A program made the position numbers and the translations under genes. The notes below the pieces were generated by a model that was given only the letters and a program-made list of their open reading frames with translations, was not told where the DNA came from and did not search any database. From NCBI RefSeq assembly GCF_001544975.2, contig NZ_FCOG02000064.1:1-36811 (forward strand): 36,811 bases of DNA, written 5' to 3'. How positions within the stretch are numbered: position 1 is the stretch's first letter; every line of letters begins with the position of its first letter. Source of the DNA: Caballeronia arationis (GTDB taxonomy: Bacteria > Pseudomonadota > Gammaproteobacteria > Burkholderiales > Burkholderiaceae). Shown here one piece after another: positions 8,376 to 16,949 of this stretch.

Positions 8376-10178
8376 TCACTGGACTTTCGGCTCCGGCTGA
8401 CGCAAGCGGATATGCAACTCGCGCAACTGACGCTCGTCGACTTCGCTCGGCGCCTGCGTGAGCAGACACTGCGCGCGCTGCGTCTTCGGGAACGCGATCA
8501 CATCGCGAATCGAATCGGCGCCGGCCATCATCGTGACGATGCGGTCGAGACCGAACGCGATCCCGCCATGCGGCGGCGCGCCGTACTGCAGCGCGTCGAG
8601 CAGGAAGCCGAACTTCGCGCGCGCTTCCTCGGCGTTGATCTTCAGCGCGCGGAACACCTTGCTCTGCACCTCTTCCTGATAGATACGCACCGAACCGCCG
8701 CCGATTTCCCAGCCGTTCAGCACCATGTCGTATGCCTTCGCGAGGCAACGGCCCGGATCGGTTTCAAGATATTCGAGATGCTCGTCCTTCGGGCTCGTGA
8801 ACGGATGGTGCGCGGCCACGTAGCGATTTTCTTCCTCGACGTACTCGAACATCGGGAAGTCGGTGACCCACAGCGGCTTCCAGCCCGATTCCAGCAGGCC
8901 GTTCGCCTTGCCGAATTCCGAATGGCCGATCTTCAGGCGCAAAGCGCCCAGGCTGTCGTTCACGACCTTCGCGCGGTCGGCGGCGAAGAACACGATGTCG
9001 CCGTTCTGCGCGCCCGTGCGCTCCATGATCGCGGCGATCGCGGCGTCGTGCAGGTTCTTCACGATCGGGCTTTGCAGGCCGTCACGGCCCTTCGTCACGT
9101 CATTGATCTTGATCCACGCGAGGCCCTTCGCGCCGTAGATGCGCACGAATTCCGTGTAGCCGTCGATGTCGCCGCGCGACAGCTCGCCGCCCTTCGGCAC
9201 GCGCAGCGCCGCGACACGGCCATCCTTCGAGTTCGCCGGCGTGCTGAACACCTTGAAGTCGACGTCGCGCACCGCGTCGGTCAGGTCGGCGAATTCGAGC
9301 TTCACGCGCAGGTCCGGCTTGTCCGAGCCGAAGCGGCGCATCGCTTCCGAATACAGCATCACCGGGAATTTCTCGGCGAGCGACACGTTCATCGTTTCCT
9401 TGAAAACGTGACGGATCATCGCTTCGAACAGATCGCGGATTTCCTGCTCGTTCAGGAACGAAGTTTCGCAGTCGATCTGCGTGAATTCCGGTTGACGGTC
9501 GGCGCGCAGGTCTTCGTCGCGGAAGCACTTCACGATCTGGTAGTAACGATCGAAGTTCGCGACCATCAGCAATTGCTTGAACAACTGCGGCGACTGCGGC
9601 AGCGCGAAGAACTGGCCGGCGTTCACACGCGACGGCACCAGATAGTCGCGCGCGCCTTCCGGCGTGCTCTTGGTAAGCATCGGCGTTTCGATGTCGATGA
9701 AACCTTGCGCGTCGAGATACTTGCGCACTTCCATCGCGACGCGATAGCGCAGACGCAGGTTCTGCTGCATCTGCGGACGGCGCAGGTCGAGCACGCGGTG
9801 CGTGAGGCGCGTGGTTTCCGAGAGGTTGTCGTCGTCGAGCTGGAACGGCGGCGTCACCGATGCGTTCAGCACGATCAGTTCGTGGCCCAGCACTTCGATC
9901 TTGCCGCTCGTGAGTCCAGCGTTCGCCGTGCCTTCCGGACGGCTGCGCACGACGCCCTTTACTTGCACGCAGAATTCGTTGCGGACGCCCTCGGCGACCG
10001 TGAACATGTCGGCGCGATCCGGATCGCAGACGACCTGGACGAGGCCTTCGCGATCGCGCAGGTCGATGAAGATAACGCCGCCGTGATCGCGGCGGCGGTG
10101 CACCCAGCCGCACAGCGAGACGGTTTGGCCCAGGAGGGCTTCGGTCACCAGACCGCAGTATTCAGATCGCATCGACAT
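8376..10178 (-). CDS. aspS: Aspartate--tRNA ligase
   Basis: This 600-residue class II aminoacyl-tRNA synthetase charges tRNA with aspartate in the cytosol. The N-terminal OB-fold anticodon-binding domain begins CGWVHRRRDHGGVIFIDLRD. Motif 2 is FRDEDLRADRQPEFTQID (about 216-233) and motif 3 is GIAFGLDRIVTMM (about 536-548). The bacterial GAD insertion lies between them, and the length matches bacterial AspRS. The ATG at 10178 gives MSMRSEYCG; a second ATG two codons on is an alternative. DUF502 lies upstream with a 77-bp gap and nudB downstream behind a terminator. Whether the enzyme also charges tRNA-Asn, as many beta-proteobacterial AspRS do with GatCAB, cannot be read here. Confidence 0.98.
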   Translation of the reverse strand: MSMRSEYCGLVTEALLGQTVSLCGWVHRRRDHGGVIFIDLRDREGLVQVVCDPDRADMFTVAEGVRNEFCVQVKGVVRSRPEGTANAGLTSGKIEVLGHELIVLNASVTPPFQLDDDNLSETTRLTHRVLDLRRPQMQQNLRLRYRVAMEVRKYLDAQGFIDIETPMLTKSTPEGARDYLVPSRVNAGQFFALPQSPQLFKQLLMVANFDRYYQIVKCFRDEDLRADRQPEFTQIDCETSFLNEQEIRDLFEAMIRHVFKETMNVSLAEKFPVMLYSEAMRRFGSDKPDLRVKLEFADLTDAVRDVDFKVFSTPANSKDGRVAALRVPKGGELSRGDIDGYTEFVRIYGAKGLAWIKINDVTKGRDGLQSPIVKNLHDAAIAAIMERTGAQNGDIVFFAADRAKVVNDSLGALRLKIGHSEFGKANGLLESGWKPLWVTDFPMFEYVEEENRYVAAHHPFTSPKDEHLEYLETDPGRCLAKAYDMVLNGWEIGGGSVRIYQEEVQSKVFRALKINAEEARAKFGFLLDALQYGAPPHGGIAFGLDRIVTMMAGADSIRDVIAFPKTQRAQCLLTQAPSEVDERQLRELHIRLRQPEPKVQ

Positions 10179-10255
10179 GATGTTGTGTCTTTCGTTGTTT
10201 CATTAATCAACGGCGCGCGCGCGAAAGTTATGGCGTTTCGCGGCGCGTGCCGGCA

Positions 10256-10915
10256 TTACAGCGGCGGCTCGGTGGGGCGGCGCGCGGGGGCCATCGGCGC
10301 GCTCGGCGCCGAGGGCGCGACCACACCCATCGAGACGATGTACTTCAGAGCGGCATCGACGGACATGTCGAGCTCGATCACTTCGCTTTTCGGCACCATC
10401 AGGAAGAAGCCGGAGGTGGGATTCGGCGTCGTCGGCACGTAGACGCTCACGTGATCTTCTTTCAGATGATTGACGACGTCACCGCCCGGAATGCCCGTCA
10501 GGAAGCCGATGGTGTAGGAACCCTTGCGCGGATATTCGATCAGGAGCGCTTTGCGGAACGCGTTGCCGCTGCTGGAGAGCAGCGTGTCCGACACCTGCTT
10601 GACGCTGGTATACAGCGGGCCGACCACCGGGATATGGCGCACGACCACGTCCCACCATCCCACAAGCTTCTGCCCGATGAAATTCTGCGTCAGCAGACCA
10701 ACGATGAAAATGAACGCGAGCGTCAGCACTGCGCCCAGGCCCGGCAAATGAAAGCCGAAGAGCCGCTCCGGCTGCCACGAGAGCGGCAGCAGCAGAAGCG
10801 TCTGGTCCATGGTCCCGATCACGAGCCCCAGCACCCACAGGGTGATGGCGAGCGGCACCAGCACAAGCAGGCCGGTGAGGAACACGGATTTCAACGTAGT
10901 CTTTTTAGTCGTCAT
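10256..10915 (-). CDS. DUF502 family inner-membrane protein
   Basis: A 219-residue protein with two transmembrane segments (about 12-34 and 59-78) and a C-terminal soluble domain containing VVGPLYTSVKQVSDTLL, GIPGGDV and PTTPNPTSGF, the signature of DUF502 (PF04367). The molecular function of this family is not established. It sits upstream of aspS in an fmdB / DUF502 / aspS order common in beta-proteobacteria, which suggests co-transcription and not necessarily a shared function. The C-terminus is Pro/Ala-rich and probably disordered. The ATG directly precedes a basic MTTKKTTLK segment and the first membrane helix. Confidence 0.9.
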   Translation of the reverse strand: MTTKKTTLKSVFLTGLLVLVPLAITLWVLGLVIGTMDQTLLLLPLSWQPERLFGFHLPGLGAVLTLAFIFIVGLLTQNFIGQKLVGWWDVVVRHIPVVGPLYTSVKQVSDTLLSSSGNAFRKALLIEYPRKGSYTIGFLTGIPGGDVVNHLKEDHVSVYVPTTPNPTSGFFLMVPKSEVIELDMSVDAALKYIVSMGVVAPSAPSAPMAPARRPTEPPL

Positions 10916-11042
10916 TTACACAGCCGGAAGGCCGCCCCGCGATGAGGCACGGTTTGGCAGGGTTGCCGCCCCGTTGGATGCTTAAGCGGTGGGCGGTCGT
11001 CTTCTTGCGTAAGTGTGGACAGATCGGCGACGGCGCTGCACC

Positions 11043-11408
11043 TTACGCGGCGCCGGACGATGCGGACGCGCCCGCCGAAGCGGCAGCGGTGCCCGACGAG
11101 GACGAGTCCGTCGAAGCGCTCGCGGCAGCCGGTTTCGAACCGGAATCAGCGGCGACGCTTTCGGACTTTGCGGCATCGGCGCCGGAATTCTCCGTCGCCG
11201 TCGTGGTGGATTTGCCGCCGTTATTGCCGCCGCGGAAATCCGTGACATACCAGCCGGAGCCCTTCAACTGAAAGCCGGCGGCAGTCACCTGCTTGGCAAA
11301 GGTGTCTTTCCCGCATTCGGGACATTGGGTGAGCGGCGCGTCGCTCAGCTTCCGGAGAATGTCTTTTCCGAAGCCGCAGGACTCGCAGCGGTACGCGTAG
11401 ATCGGCAT
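11043..11408 (-). CDS. FmdB-family zinc-ribbon protein with long Ala/Ser-rich tail
   Basis: This 121-residue protein starts MPIYAYRCESCG and has two CxxC pairs (Cys8/Cys11 and Cys29/Cys32), the FmdB/CxxC_CxxC_SSSS zinc-ribbon signature. The ribbon ends near GSGWYVTDFRGG at about residue 60. Residues 61-121 are a low-complexity tail of Ala, Ser, Gly, Thr and a few acidic residues, about half the protein. FmdB was first described as a putative regulator of formamidase, but the role of most members is unknown. It precedes DUF502 by 127 bp and is probably in the same transcription unit as DUF502 and aspS. Confidence 0.9.
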   Translation of the reverse strand: MPIYAYRCESCGFGKDILRKLSDAPLTQCPECGKDTFAKQVTAAGFQLKGSGWYVTDFRGGNNGGKSTTTATENSGADAAKSESVAADSGSKPAAASASTDSSSSGTAAASAGASASSGAA

Positions 11409-11581
11409 GGCACTGTTCCTACATTAATCTGTCGGCGCTTGCAAAGCCTTGAATTATAGCCGCAAACCATTTTCGACCCGCGATTTTCGGGGCGCCGGGG
11501 CATGCGGGCGGAGTGTTAAATGCGGTCCAATCGACCGCAATTCAAGCTGGAAACGGGGATAAAACAGTCAACCGGCAAAGC

Positions 11582-12193
11582 TCAGGCGCGCCGGCGCCAC
11601 GTGAGCCAGCGCTCGCGTCCGGCGAACACGGCGATCGAGTCCTTCACCTCGTGTTCCTCGACGAGTTCGAAGTGCGGGTTCAGAAAGGCGTCGAGCGCGT
11701 CGCGTTCGATGCCGAACGGCGGGCCTTTCGGCGTCGCGCCAAGAAAGAAGAAGCCCGCGAGGAGTGTGCCGGGACGCAGCAGATCGGCCATGCGCGTCGC
11801 GTAGTCGGGCCAGCGGTCCGGCGGCAGCGCGCAATAGAATGCTCGCTCGTAGACCCAGTCGACGGGGAACGGCGGCTCGTACGAGAAAAAATCCGCTTGT
11901 TCGACGACATCCACGTGGCGCCCGAGCTGGGCCCGCGCCGCCGCGACCGCGCTCGGGGAGAAATCGATCGCCCGGACTGGCCAGCCCGCCGCCGCGAGCA
12001 GCGACGCCTCGTACGCGCTGCCGCAGCCGGGAATCAGAACGTTGCACGGTGCGCGCCCGGTGACGAACGCCCGGAACGCATGAGGCACGCCGGCCTGATC
12101 CCACGGCGTGTAGTGCTGGTCGAAACGTTCGTCCCAGAACTCGGGCGAATTGGGATCGCGCGACTCGAACGAAGGTGCAGCAGGATCGCTCAT
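11582..12193 (-). CDS. TPMT-family SAM-dependent methyltransferase
   Basis: A 203-residue class I methyltransferase. FWDERFDQHYTPWDQAG (19-35) is the N-terminal signature of the thiopurine methyltransferase / HOL (thiol and halide methyltransferase) family, and VLIPGCGSAYE (52-62) is the SAM-binding loop. ERAFYCALPP is the conserved segment after motif II. Substrates in the family include thiols, thiocyanate, halides and thiopurines; which applies here is not visible. The start lies 4 bp after the ubiB stop, so it is co-transcribed with ubiJB, but the family is not a known ubiquinone enzyme. Confidence 0.85.
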   Translation of the reverse strand: MSDPAAPSFESRDPNSPEFWDERFDQHYTPWDQAGVPHAFRAFVTGRAPCNVLIPGCGSAYEASLLAAAGWPVRAIDFSPSAVAAARAQLGRHVDVVEQADFFSYEPPFPVDWVYERAFYCALPPDRWPDYATRMADLLRPGTLLAGFFFLGATPKGPPFGIERDALDAFLNPHFELVEEHEVKDSIAVFAGRERWLTWRRRA

Positions 12194-12197
12194 GTGG

Positions 12198-13775
12198 TCA
12201 GCCCCCGTAAGCGTAGCTCAGCCAGACTTGCGTGATGACTGCGCCCGCGCCCACCGCCAGCCCGAAGATCAACAGCGCCTGCAGCAGCCGGTTCGTCCGC
12301 TTCTGCTCGACGAGAATCGTGCGCATCAGTTCGTCGTTGCCCGCGCCCGGCAATTCGTGGCGTTCCGCTAGCAAATGATGGATCAACCGCGGCAGTTGCG
12401 GCAGCGTCTTGCTCCACTGCGGCGCTTCCATCTGCAGTCGCTCATACCAGCCGCGCCAGCCGATCTGCTCGTTCATCCAGCGTTCGAGATACGGTTTCGC
12501 GGTTTTCCACAGGTCGAGTTCGGGGTCGAGCGAGCGACCGAGCCCTTCCACATTGAGCATCGTCTTTTGCAGCAGCACGAGCTGCGGCTGGATCTCGACG
12601 TTGAAGCGGCGCGACGTCGAAAAGAGGCGCAACAGCACCTGACCAAGCGAAATGTCTTTCAGCGCGCGGTCGAAATACGGCTCGCAGACCGCGCGAATCG
12701 CGCTTTCCAGTTCCTCGACGCGCGTATTGGACGGCACCCAGCCCGATTCCAGGTGCAGCGTCGCGACCCGGTGATAGTCGCGCTTGAAGAACGCGAGAAA
12801 GTTCTGCGCCAGATAATTCTTGTCGAAGTCAGAAAGCGCGCCGACGATCCCGAAATCGAGCGCGATATAGCGCCCGAAATGCGCCGGATCGAGGCTCACC
12901 TGAATGTTGCCGGGGTGCATGTCCGCGTGGAAAAAACCGTCGCGAAACACTTGCGTGAAGAAAATCTCGACGCCTTCGCGCGCGAGCTTCGGAATGTCGA
13001 CGCCCGCCGCACGCAGTGTCTCCACCTGGCTGATCGGCACGCCGATCATCCGCTCCATCACGAGCACGCTGGGCGCGGAAAAGTCCCAGTACATTTCCGG
13101 CACGAGCAGCAGATCGAGGCCTGCGAAATTGCGGCGCAGCTGGCTGCCGTTCGCGGCCTCGCGCATCAGGTCGAGTTCGTCGTGCAGGTATTTGTCGAAT
13201 TCAGCGACCACCTCGCGCGGCTTCAGGCGCCGTCCGTCGGCCCAGAGACGCTCCGCCCAGATCGCGATGTCGCGTAGCAACGCGAGGTCGGAATCGATCA
13301 CCGGGAGCATGCCCGGGCGCAGCACCTTCACCGCGACGTCCTTGCCCGCATGCACGCCGGTGCGAATTTTCGCGAAGTGAACCTGCGCAATCGATGCGCT
13401 GGCGATCGGCACGCGCTCGAAATCGTTGAAAAGCACGTCGATCGGATTGCCGAGCGATTTCTCGATGATCGAGATCGCCACCGCCGAATCGAACGGGGGC
13501 ACCTGATCCTGAAGCTTCGCGAGTTCGTCGGCAATATCGACCGGCAGGAGATCGCGGCGCGTTGAAAGCACCTGGCCGAACTTCACGAAAATCGGCCCGA
13601 GGCTTTCCAGCGCGAGCCGGAGGCGAATGCCGCGCGCCACATCGAACTTGCGTCCGAACGTGGTGATGCGCATGAGAAAGCGCACGCGGCGATCGTCGAT
13701 GCCGCTCATCACCAGTTCGTCCAGACCGAAGCGAACAATCGTGAAGAAAATCTTGAGGAAACGCAGAAAACGCAT
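12198..13775 (-). CDS. ubiB: Ubiquinone biosynthesis ATPase/kinase-like protein UbiB
   Basis: This 525-residue member of the atypical kinase-like ADCK/ABC1 family is needed for ubiquinone synthesis, where it is thought to act as an ATPase that helps extract or present lipid intermediates. The family KxGQ motif is KFGQ (65-68). The unusual Ala-rich loop reads ASASIAQVH (125-133), the ATP-contacting lysine is Lys150 in VAVKV, the catalytic loop is HADMHPGN (283-290) and DFG is at 307-309. The C-terminus has a membrane helix (about 497-520). It follows ubiJ by 27 bp, matching the ubiJ-ubiB order of E. coli. Confidence 0.97.
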   Translation of the reverse strand: MRFLRFLKIFFTIVRFGLDELVMSGIDDRRVRFLMRITTFGRKFDVARGIRLRLALESLGPIFVKFGQVLSTRRDLLPVDIADELAKLQDQVPPFDSAVAISIIEKSLGNPIDVLFNDFERVPIASASIAQVHFAKIRTGVHAGKDVAVKVLRPGMLPVIDSDLALLRDIAIWAERLWADGRRLKPREVVAEFDKYLHDELDLMREAANGSQLRRNFAGLDLLLVPEMYWDFSAPSVLVMERMIGVPISQVETLRAAGVDIPKLAREGVEIFFTQVFRDGFFHADMHPGNIQVSLDPAHFGRYIALDFGIVGALSDFDKNYLAQNFLAFFKRDYHRVATLHLESGWVPSNTRVEELESAIRAVCEPYFDRALKDISLGQVLLRLFSTSRRFNVEIQPQLVLLQKTMLNVEGLGRSLDPELDLWKTAKPYLERWMNEQIGWRGWYERLQMEAPQWSKTLPQLPRLIHHLLAERHELPGAGNDELMRTILVEQKRTNRLLQALLIFGLAVGAGAVITQVWLSYAYGG

Positions 13776-13802
13776 GGTCAGCCCGTTAGCCCTTATTGCC
13801 CT

Positions 13803-14504
13803 TTAGTTGCGCGTGCCGCGCGGAAGTGCGGCGGCGCCGGACGCGGAGGCGCCACGGGCTTCGGCGGCCGGCTGCATGCGCTCGAGCCGCTCGACGCGCT
13901 TTTCGACGCGCGCCAGCGCATCGCGGGCCCGCGACAGTTCGGCGTTGAACGTGTCGAGCGCGCTGCGGCGCACGAGTTGCGGCTTTTCGTCGAGCAGATA
14001 TTCGGCGACCGAATCAAGCACGTTGCGCCCGGTGCGAAGCGCCTGCTCGTGAACCGTTCGCACGACCGCGCCGATGCGGTACGCGGGCGCATCGCCGATC
14101 ACGCGCGCGAGGTCCTCTTCCGGCTCCCAGCGCAGATGCTCCGCGAGCTTCGCGATAGTAGTGGCGAATTCCGCATCGCCTTCGATCCTGACGTGCTTCA
14201 TCACTGCCGCCTGACCGCCTTGCAGAAAGGCCGGCAGCGCGTCAGGGGGAACCGAGATGGTGACGTCGAACAGCGGCGCCTGCGTTTCGTCGATACCGGC
14301 GATGAACCCGTCCGCCTGCACGACGAGCGACAGCGCGAATGGCGGGCAGGCGAGCCGGGCGGTCTTGCCGGCGTAGGGCTTGAAGCGCTCGCGAGCCCAC
14401 GACTCACGAGCGAGCAGATGATTGACAGCGGCCGCGAACGCTTTCGACGCGGTCTTGACGGCGGGACTTGCGGAAAAACGGGCGGATTCGTCTGCGTTCG
14501 TCAT
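13803..14504 (-). CDS. ubiJ: Ubiquinone biosynthesis accessory factor UbiJ (SCP2 domain)
   Basis: A 233-residue protein with an N-terminal SCP2-like lipid-binding domain (about 20-130) and a C-terminal coiled-coil stretch rich in Arg/Glu/Leu (about 170-215), the layout of UbiJ. In E. coli, UbiJ binds ubiquinone intermediates and assembles with UbiK as part of the soluble Ubi complex. Location directly before ubiB and after ubiE supports the call. The tail is Ala/Gly-rich and slightly longer than in E. coli (201 residues). The ATG at 14504 lies only about 10 bp after the T-tract of an intrinsic terminator and lacks a clear Shine-Dalgarno sequence, so the start or its regulation deserves attention. 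Confidence 0.88.
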   Translation of the reverse strand: MTNADESARFSASPAVKTASKAFAAAVNHLLARESWARERFKPYAGKTARLACPPFALSLVVQADGFIAGIDETQAPLFDVTISVPPDALPAFLQGGQAAVMKHVRIEGDAEFATTIAKLAEHLRWEPEEDLARVIGDAPAYRIGAVVRTVHEQALRTGRNVLDSVAEYLLDEKPQLVRRSALDTFNAELSRARDALARVEKRVERLERMQPAAEARGASASGAAALPRGTRN

Positions 14505-14514
14505 CGGCTATGAG

Positions 14515-14551
14515 ATGAAAAAACCCGCGCAAGCGGTAGCTCGCGCGGGTT
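14515..14551 (-). terminator. Intrinsic terminator or attenuator just upstream of ubiJ
   Basis: Nine-bp perfect stem (14522-14530 with 14543-14551), 12-nt loop, followed on the minus strand by TTTTTT and CATC. It lies 107 bp after the stop of the Tim44-like gene and ends about 10 bp before the ubiJ ATG, so it could end ubiE-tim44 transcripts or control entry into ubiJB. Confidence 0.75.
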
Positions 14552-14657
14552 CCTATTCTACCTTCGCAACCGGCGTTGCCGCCGGCCGCGCTTCGGAGCG
14601 TCGGCCAATAGGCCGAGGCGGCAAATCGCTCGTCAGCTGTTTTCGTCAGCTCATTCG

Positions 14658-15662
14658 TCAATTGACCTGCTGGATGCCGGCCAGCAGCCAGCCTTCGTTG
14701 CCCGCCTTCTGCTTCGACAGGTTCCAGATCTCGACGAACGGCTCCGCCGACGCGCCTTCCGACTCGCGGATCAGCCCGTGGAAACGCACGCTCGCCAGAT
14801 ACTCCGAGCCGCGATCCTCGACACCGAGCAGGTCGCCGTTCAACTGCACGACGTCCGTGCGATTCGGCTGGCCGTTGCGCGCGTCGATGTCGAGCTTCAC
14901 CTCGGCGAACATCTCGGGCGTCGTGAATTCGCGGATGTCGTTCACGTTGCCGCGGTCCCAAGCGTCCTGCAGGCGCACGAAGTAAACCTTCGCGTTGCGC
15001 ATGAAGGCTTCAGTGTCGAAGCCCGCCGGCACGGTGACTGCCGGCGCGACGTCCGTCGTGCTCGCCGCGCTTTGCGGGATATAGCCACCCGACGACGGCG
15101 CACTGTAGCTCGGCTCCTGGTTCAGAGCCGTGCGCGCGGAGCCGCCGAACGGCGAGGAACCCGCGCCTGCGCCCGCATTGGCGTAGGCAGGCGTGTTGCC
15201 CGCGGCACGCTTGCGCATGATGAAGCGGAACAGCATCACGGCGGCGATCACGATCAGCGCGATGATGATCATATTGGCCATCGCGCCGGCGAACGCCTCG
15301 CCAAGCCCGAAGTGCGACAGCAACGCGGCGATGCCGAGACCCGCGGCCAGACCGGCGATCGGACCGAGCCAGCGATTGCGTGCCGGCTGGGCGGCGGGCG
15401 TGGCCGGTGCGGCCGCGGGCGCGCGCTGTGCCTGTGCGGCCTGACCCTGCTGCATCGACTGGGAAGGCGGCGTCGCCTGATTCTGCTGCGTTGCGGTGGC
15501 AGACTGACGGCCCATGCTGCGGCCGCCGCCCATACGTTTGGCCTCGGCATCGTCGGTCATGATGGCGCCGGCCATGATTACGCCAGCCAGCGCCAGAAGC
15601 CCGGCTTTCCTGAAAAGCGTCTTCAGGAAACCCCGAGACTGGGGTGTGCGCGAATCGGACAT
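14658..15662 (-). CDS. Tim44-like domain membrane protein
   Basis: A 334-residue protein. Residues 18-35 form a hydrophobic segment that may be a signal peptide or anchor. A Gln/Ala/Pro-rich linker follows (about 50-95), then two hydrophobic stretches (about 99-117 and 128-148) ending in MRKRA, then a Ser/Gly/Ala-rich linker. The C-terminal Tim44-like domain (about 215-334) contains FDTEAFMRNAKVYFVRLQDA and FTTPEMFAEVKLDI. In mitochondria Tim44 tethers the import motor; bacterial relatives have no settled function. It lies 28 bp after ubiE and before ubiJ, so it is co-transcribed with ubiquinone genes. A role in that pathway is inferred from context only. Confidence 0.9.
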   Translation of the reverse strand: MSDSRTPQSRGFLKTLFRKAGLLALAGVIMAGAIMTDDAEAKRMGGGRSMGRQSATATQQNQATPPSQSMQQGQAAQAQRAPAAAPATPAAQPARNRWLGPIAGLAAGLGIAALLSHFGLGEAFAGAMANMIIIALIVIAAVMLFRFIMRKRAAGNTPAYANAGAGAGSSPFGGSARTALNQEPSYSAPSSGGYIPQSAASTTDVAPAVTVPAGFDTEAFMRNAKVYFVRLQDAWDRGNVNDIREFTTPEMFAEVKLDIDARNGQPNRTDVVQLNGDLLGVEDRGSEYLASVRFHGLIRESEGASAEPFVEIWNLSKQKAGNEGWLLAGIQQVN

Positions 15663-15690
15663 TTCGAATCCTTTAAGAAAGAGTGGAACA

Positions 15691-16422
15691 CTAGAATTTG
15701 GTCCCGACGTGTAACGCTACCACGCCACCTGACAAATTGTAATATTCGACTCGATCCAGGCCTGCTTGTTCCATCATCGACTTCAAAGTTTCCTGGTCGG
15801 GGTGCATGCGGATAGATTCGGCCAAATATCGGTAACTATCGGCATCTTTCGCAAACTTGTCGCCAAGCCAGGGCAAAACCTTGAAACTATAGACATCGTA
15901 AGCTTTTTTCAGCGGGTCCCACACCTTGGAAAACTCCAATACGAGTAAACGCCCGCCCGGCTTCAAAACCCGCCGCATCTCCGCCAGCGCACCATCTTTG
16001 TGCGTCATATTACGAAGACCAAACGCCACTGTAACCAAATCGAAATAATTGTTCGGGAACGGAATCTTCTCGGCGTCGCACAGAAGCGCGGGCGTGATGA
16101 CGCCCTTGTTCAGCAGCCGGTCGCGCCCAACGCACAGCATCGATTCGTTGATGTCCGTGTGCCATACCTCGCCCGACGGGCCCGCCTGCCTGGCGAACGC
16201 CATCGCCAGATCGCCCGTTCCGCCTGCGATGTCGAGCACCTTGTAGCCCGGCCGCACTTTCGCCTGGCCGATGGTGAAGAACTTCCACACGCGATGCAGC
16301 CCGCCCGACATCAGGTCGTTCATCAGGTCGTAGTTGCTCGCGACGGAGTGGAAGACCCCCGCCACCTTTTTTGCTTTTTCCTGTTCGTCGACCGTTTCGA
16401 AACCGAAGTGGGTCTTACTCAT
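15691..16422 (-). CDS. ubiE: Ubiquinone/menaquinone biosynthesis C-methyltransferase UbiE
   Basis: A 243-residue SAM-dependent methyltransferase that C-methylates the demethoxy-benzoquinol intermediate of ubiquinone synthesis. It starts MSKTHFGFETV. GVFHSVASNYDLMNDLMSGGLHR-type text (22-44) is the UbiE signature 1, the SAM loop is DIAGGTGD (64-71), and the second signature lies around FGLRNMTHKDGALAEMRRVLKPGG (positions about 134-157). Length matches E. coli UbiE (251). It follows the DUF971 gene by about 90 bp and precedes the Tim44-like gene. The local DNA is a little richer in A/T than its neighbours. Confidence 0.98.
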   Translation of the reverse strand: MSKTHFGFETVDEQEKAKKVAGVFHSVASNYDLMNDLMSGGLHRVWKFFTIGQAKVRPGYKVLDIAGGTGDLAMAFARQAGPSGEVWHTDINESMLCVGRDRLLNKGVITPALLCDAEKIPFPNNYFDLVTVAFGLRNMTHKDGALAEMRRVLKPGGRLLVLEFSKVWDPLKKAYDVYSFKVLPWLGDKFAKDADSYRYLAESIRMHPDQETLKSMMEQAGLDRVEYYNLSGGVVALHVGTKF

Positions 16423-16513
16423 CGCGCTCGTCCTCGCCTGTTATTCGTTGTACGCCCACGCCCCGGAGCGCAGGCTGGTGCGGCCAAACGCCGCGTTATT
16501 CTGATGGCCGGTG

Positions 16514-16927
16514 TCAGTGACAGTGGCCGCCCGACGCCTTCGCCGCCACCATCGGCGCATCGCGATCGACGCCCGCCGCTTCCAGTTTGGCGAGGTACTC
16601 GCGCCAGAGTTCATCCTGGCGCGCGGCCAGGTCATACAGGATGTCCCAGGAATAAATTCCGGTGTTGTGACCGTCGGAAAAGCTCAGTTGCAACGCGTAG
16701 TGGCCGACCGGCTCGACACCGATCACCGTCACGTCGCGCTTGCCGGTCTGCAGCGTTTCCTGGCCGGGGCCGTGTCCCTGCACTTCCGCCGATGGCGAAT
16801 ACACGCGCAGCAGTTCGAACGGAACGCGATAGTTCTCGCCGCTCGCGTACTGCAATTCGAGTGCGCGCGATTTGGAATGGACGACGACGCCGGTCGGGAT
16901 CGGCGTCTCTCGGGTAAGTCCGCTCAT
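16514..16927 (-). CDS. DUF971 (gamma-butyrobetaine hydroxylase-like N-terminal) protein
   Basis: A 137-residue single-domain protein with VVHSKSRALELQYASGENYRVPFELLRVYSPSAEVQGHG-type text (15-54) and LSFSDGHNTGIYSWDILYDLA (about 85-105), diagnostic of DUF971 (PF06155). The same fold forms the N-terminal domain of gamma-butyrobetaine hydroxylase, where it binds zinc. Stand-alone bacterial members have no firm function. The last residues SGGHCH may complete a metal site. It lies between the HIT gene (22-bp gap) and ubiE, an order common in beta-proteobacteria. Confidence 0.9.
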   Translation of the reverse strand: MSGLTRETPIPTGVVVHSKSRALELQYASGENYRVPFELLRVYSPSAEVQGHGPGQETLQTGKRDVTVIGVEPVGHYALQLSFSDGHNTGIYSWDILYDLAARQDELWREYLAKLEAAGVDRDAPMVAAKASGGHCH

Positions 16928-16949
16928 GATGAGCCTTGATGGTTGGGGT

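Noticed and set aside
8412..10442. Long plus-strand open frame antisense to aspS
   Set aside because: It lies fully opposite aspS and DUF502, is Arg/His/Ala/Val-rich, and shows no recognisable domain. It is a by-product of high GC codon use.
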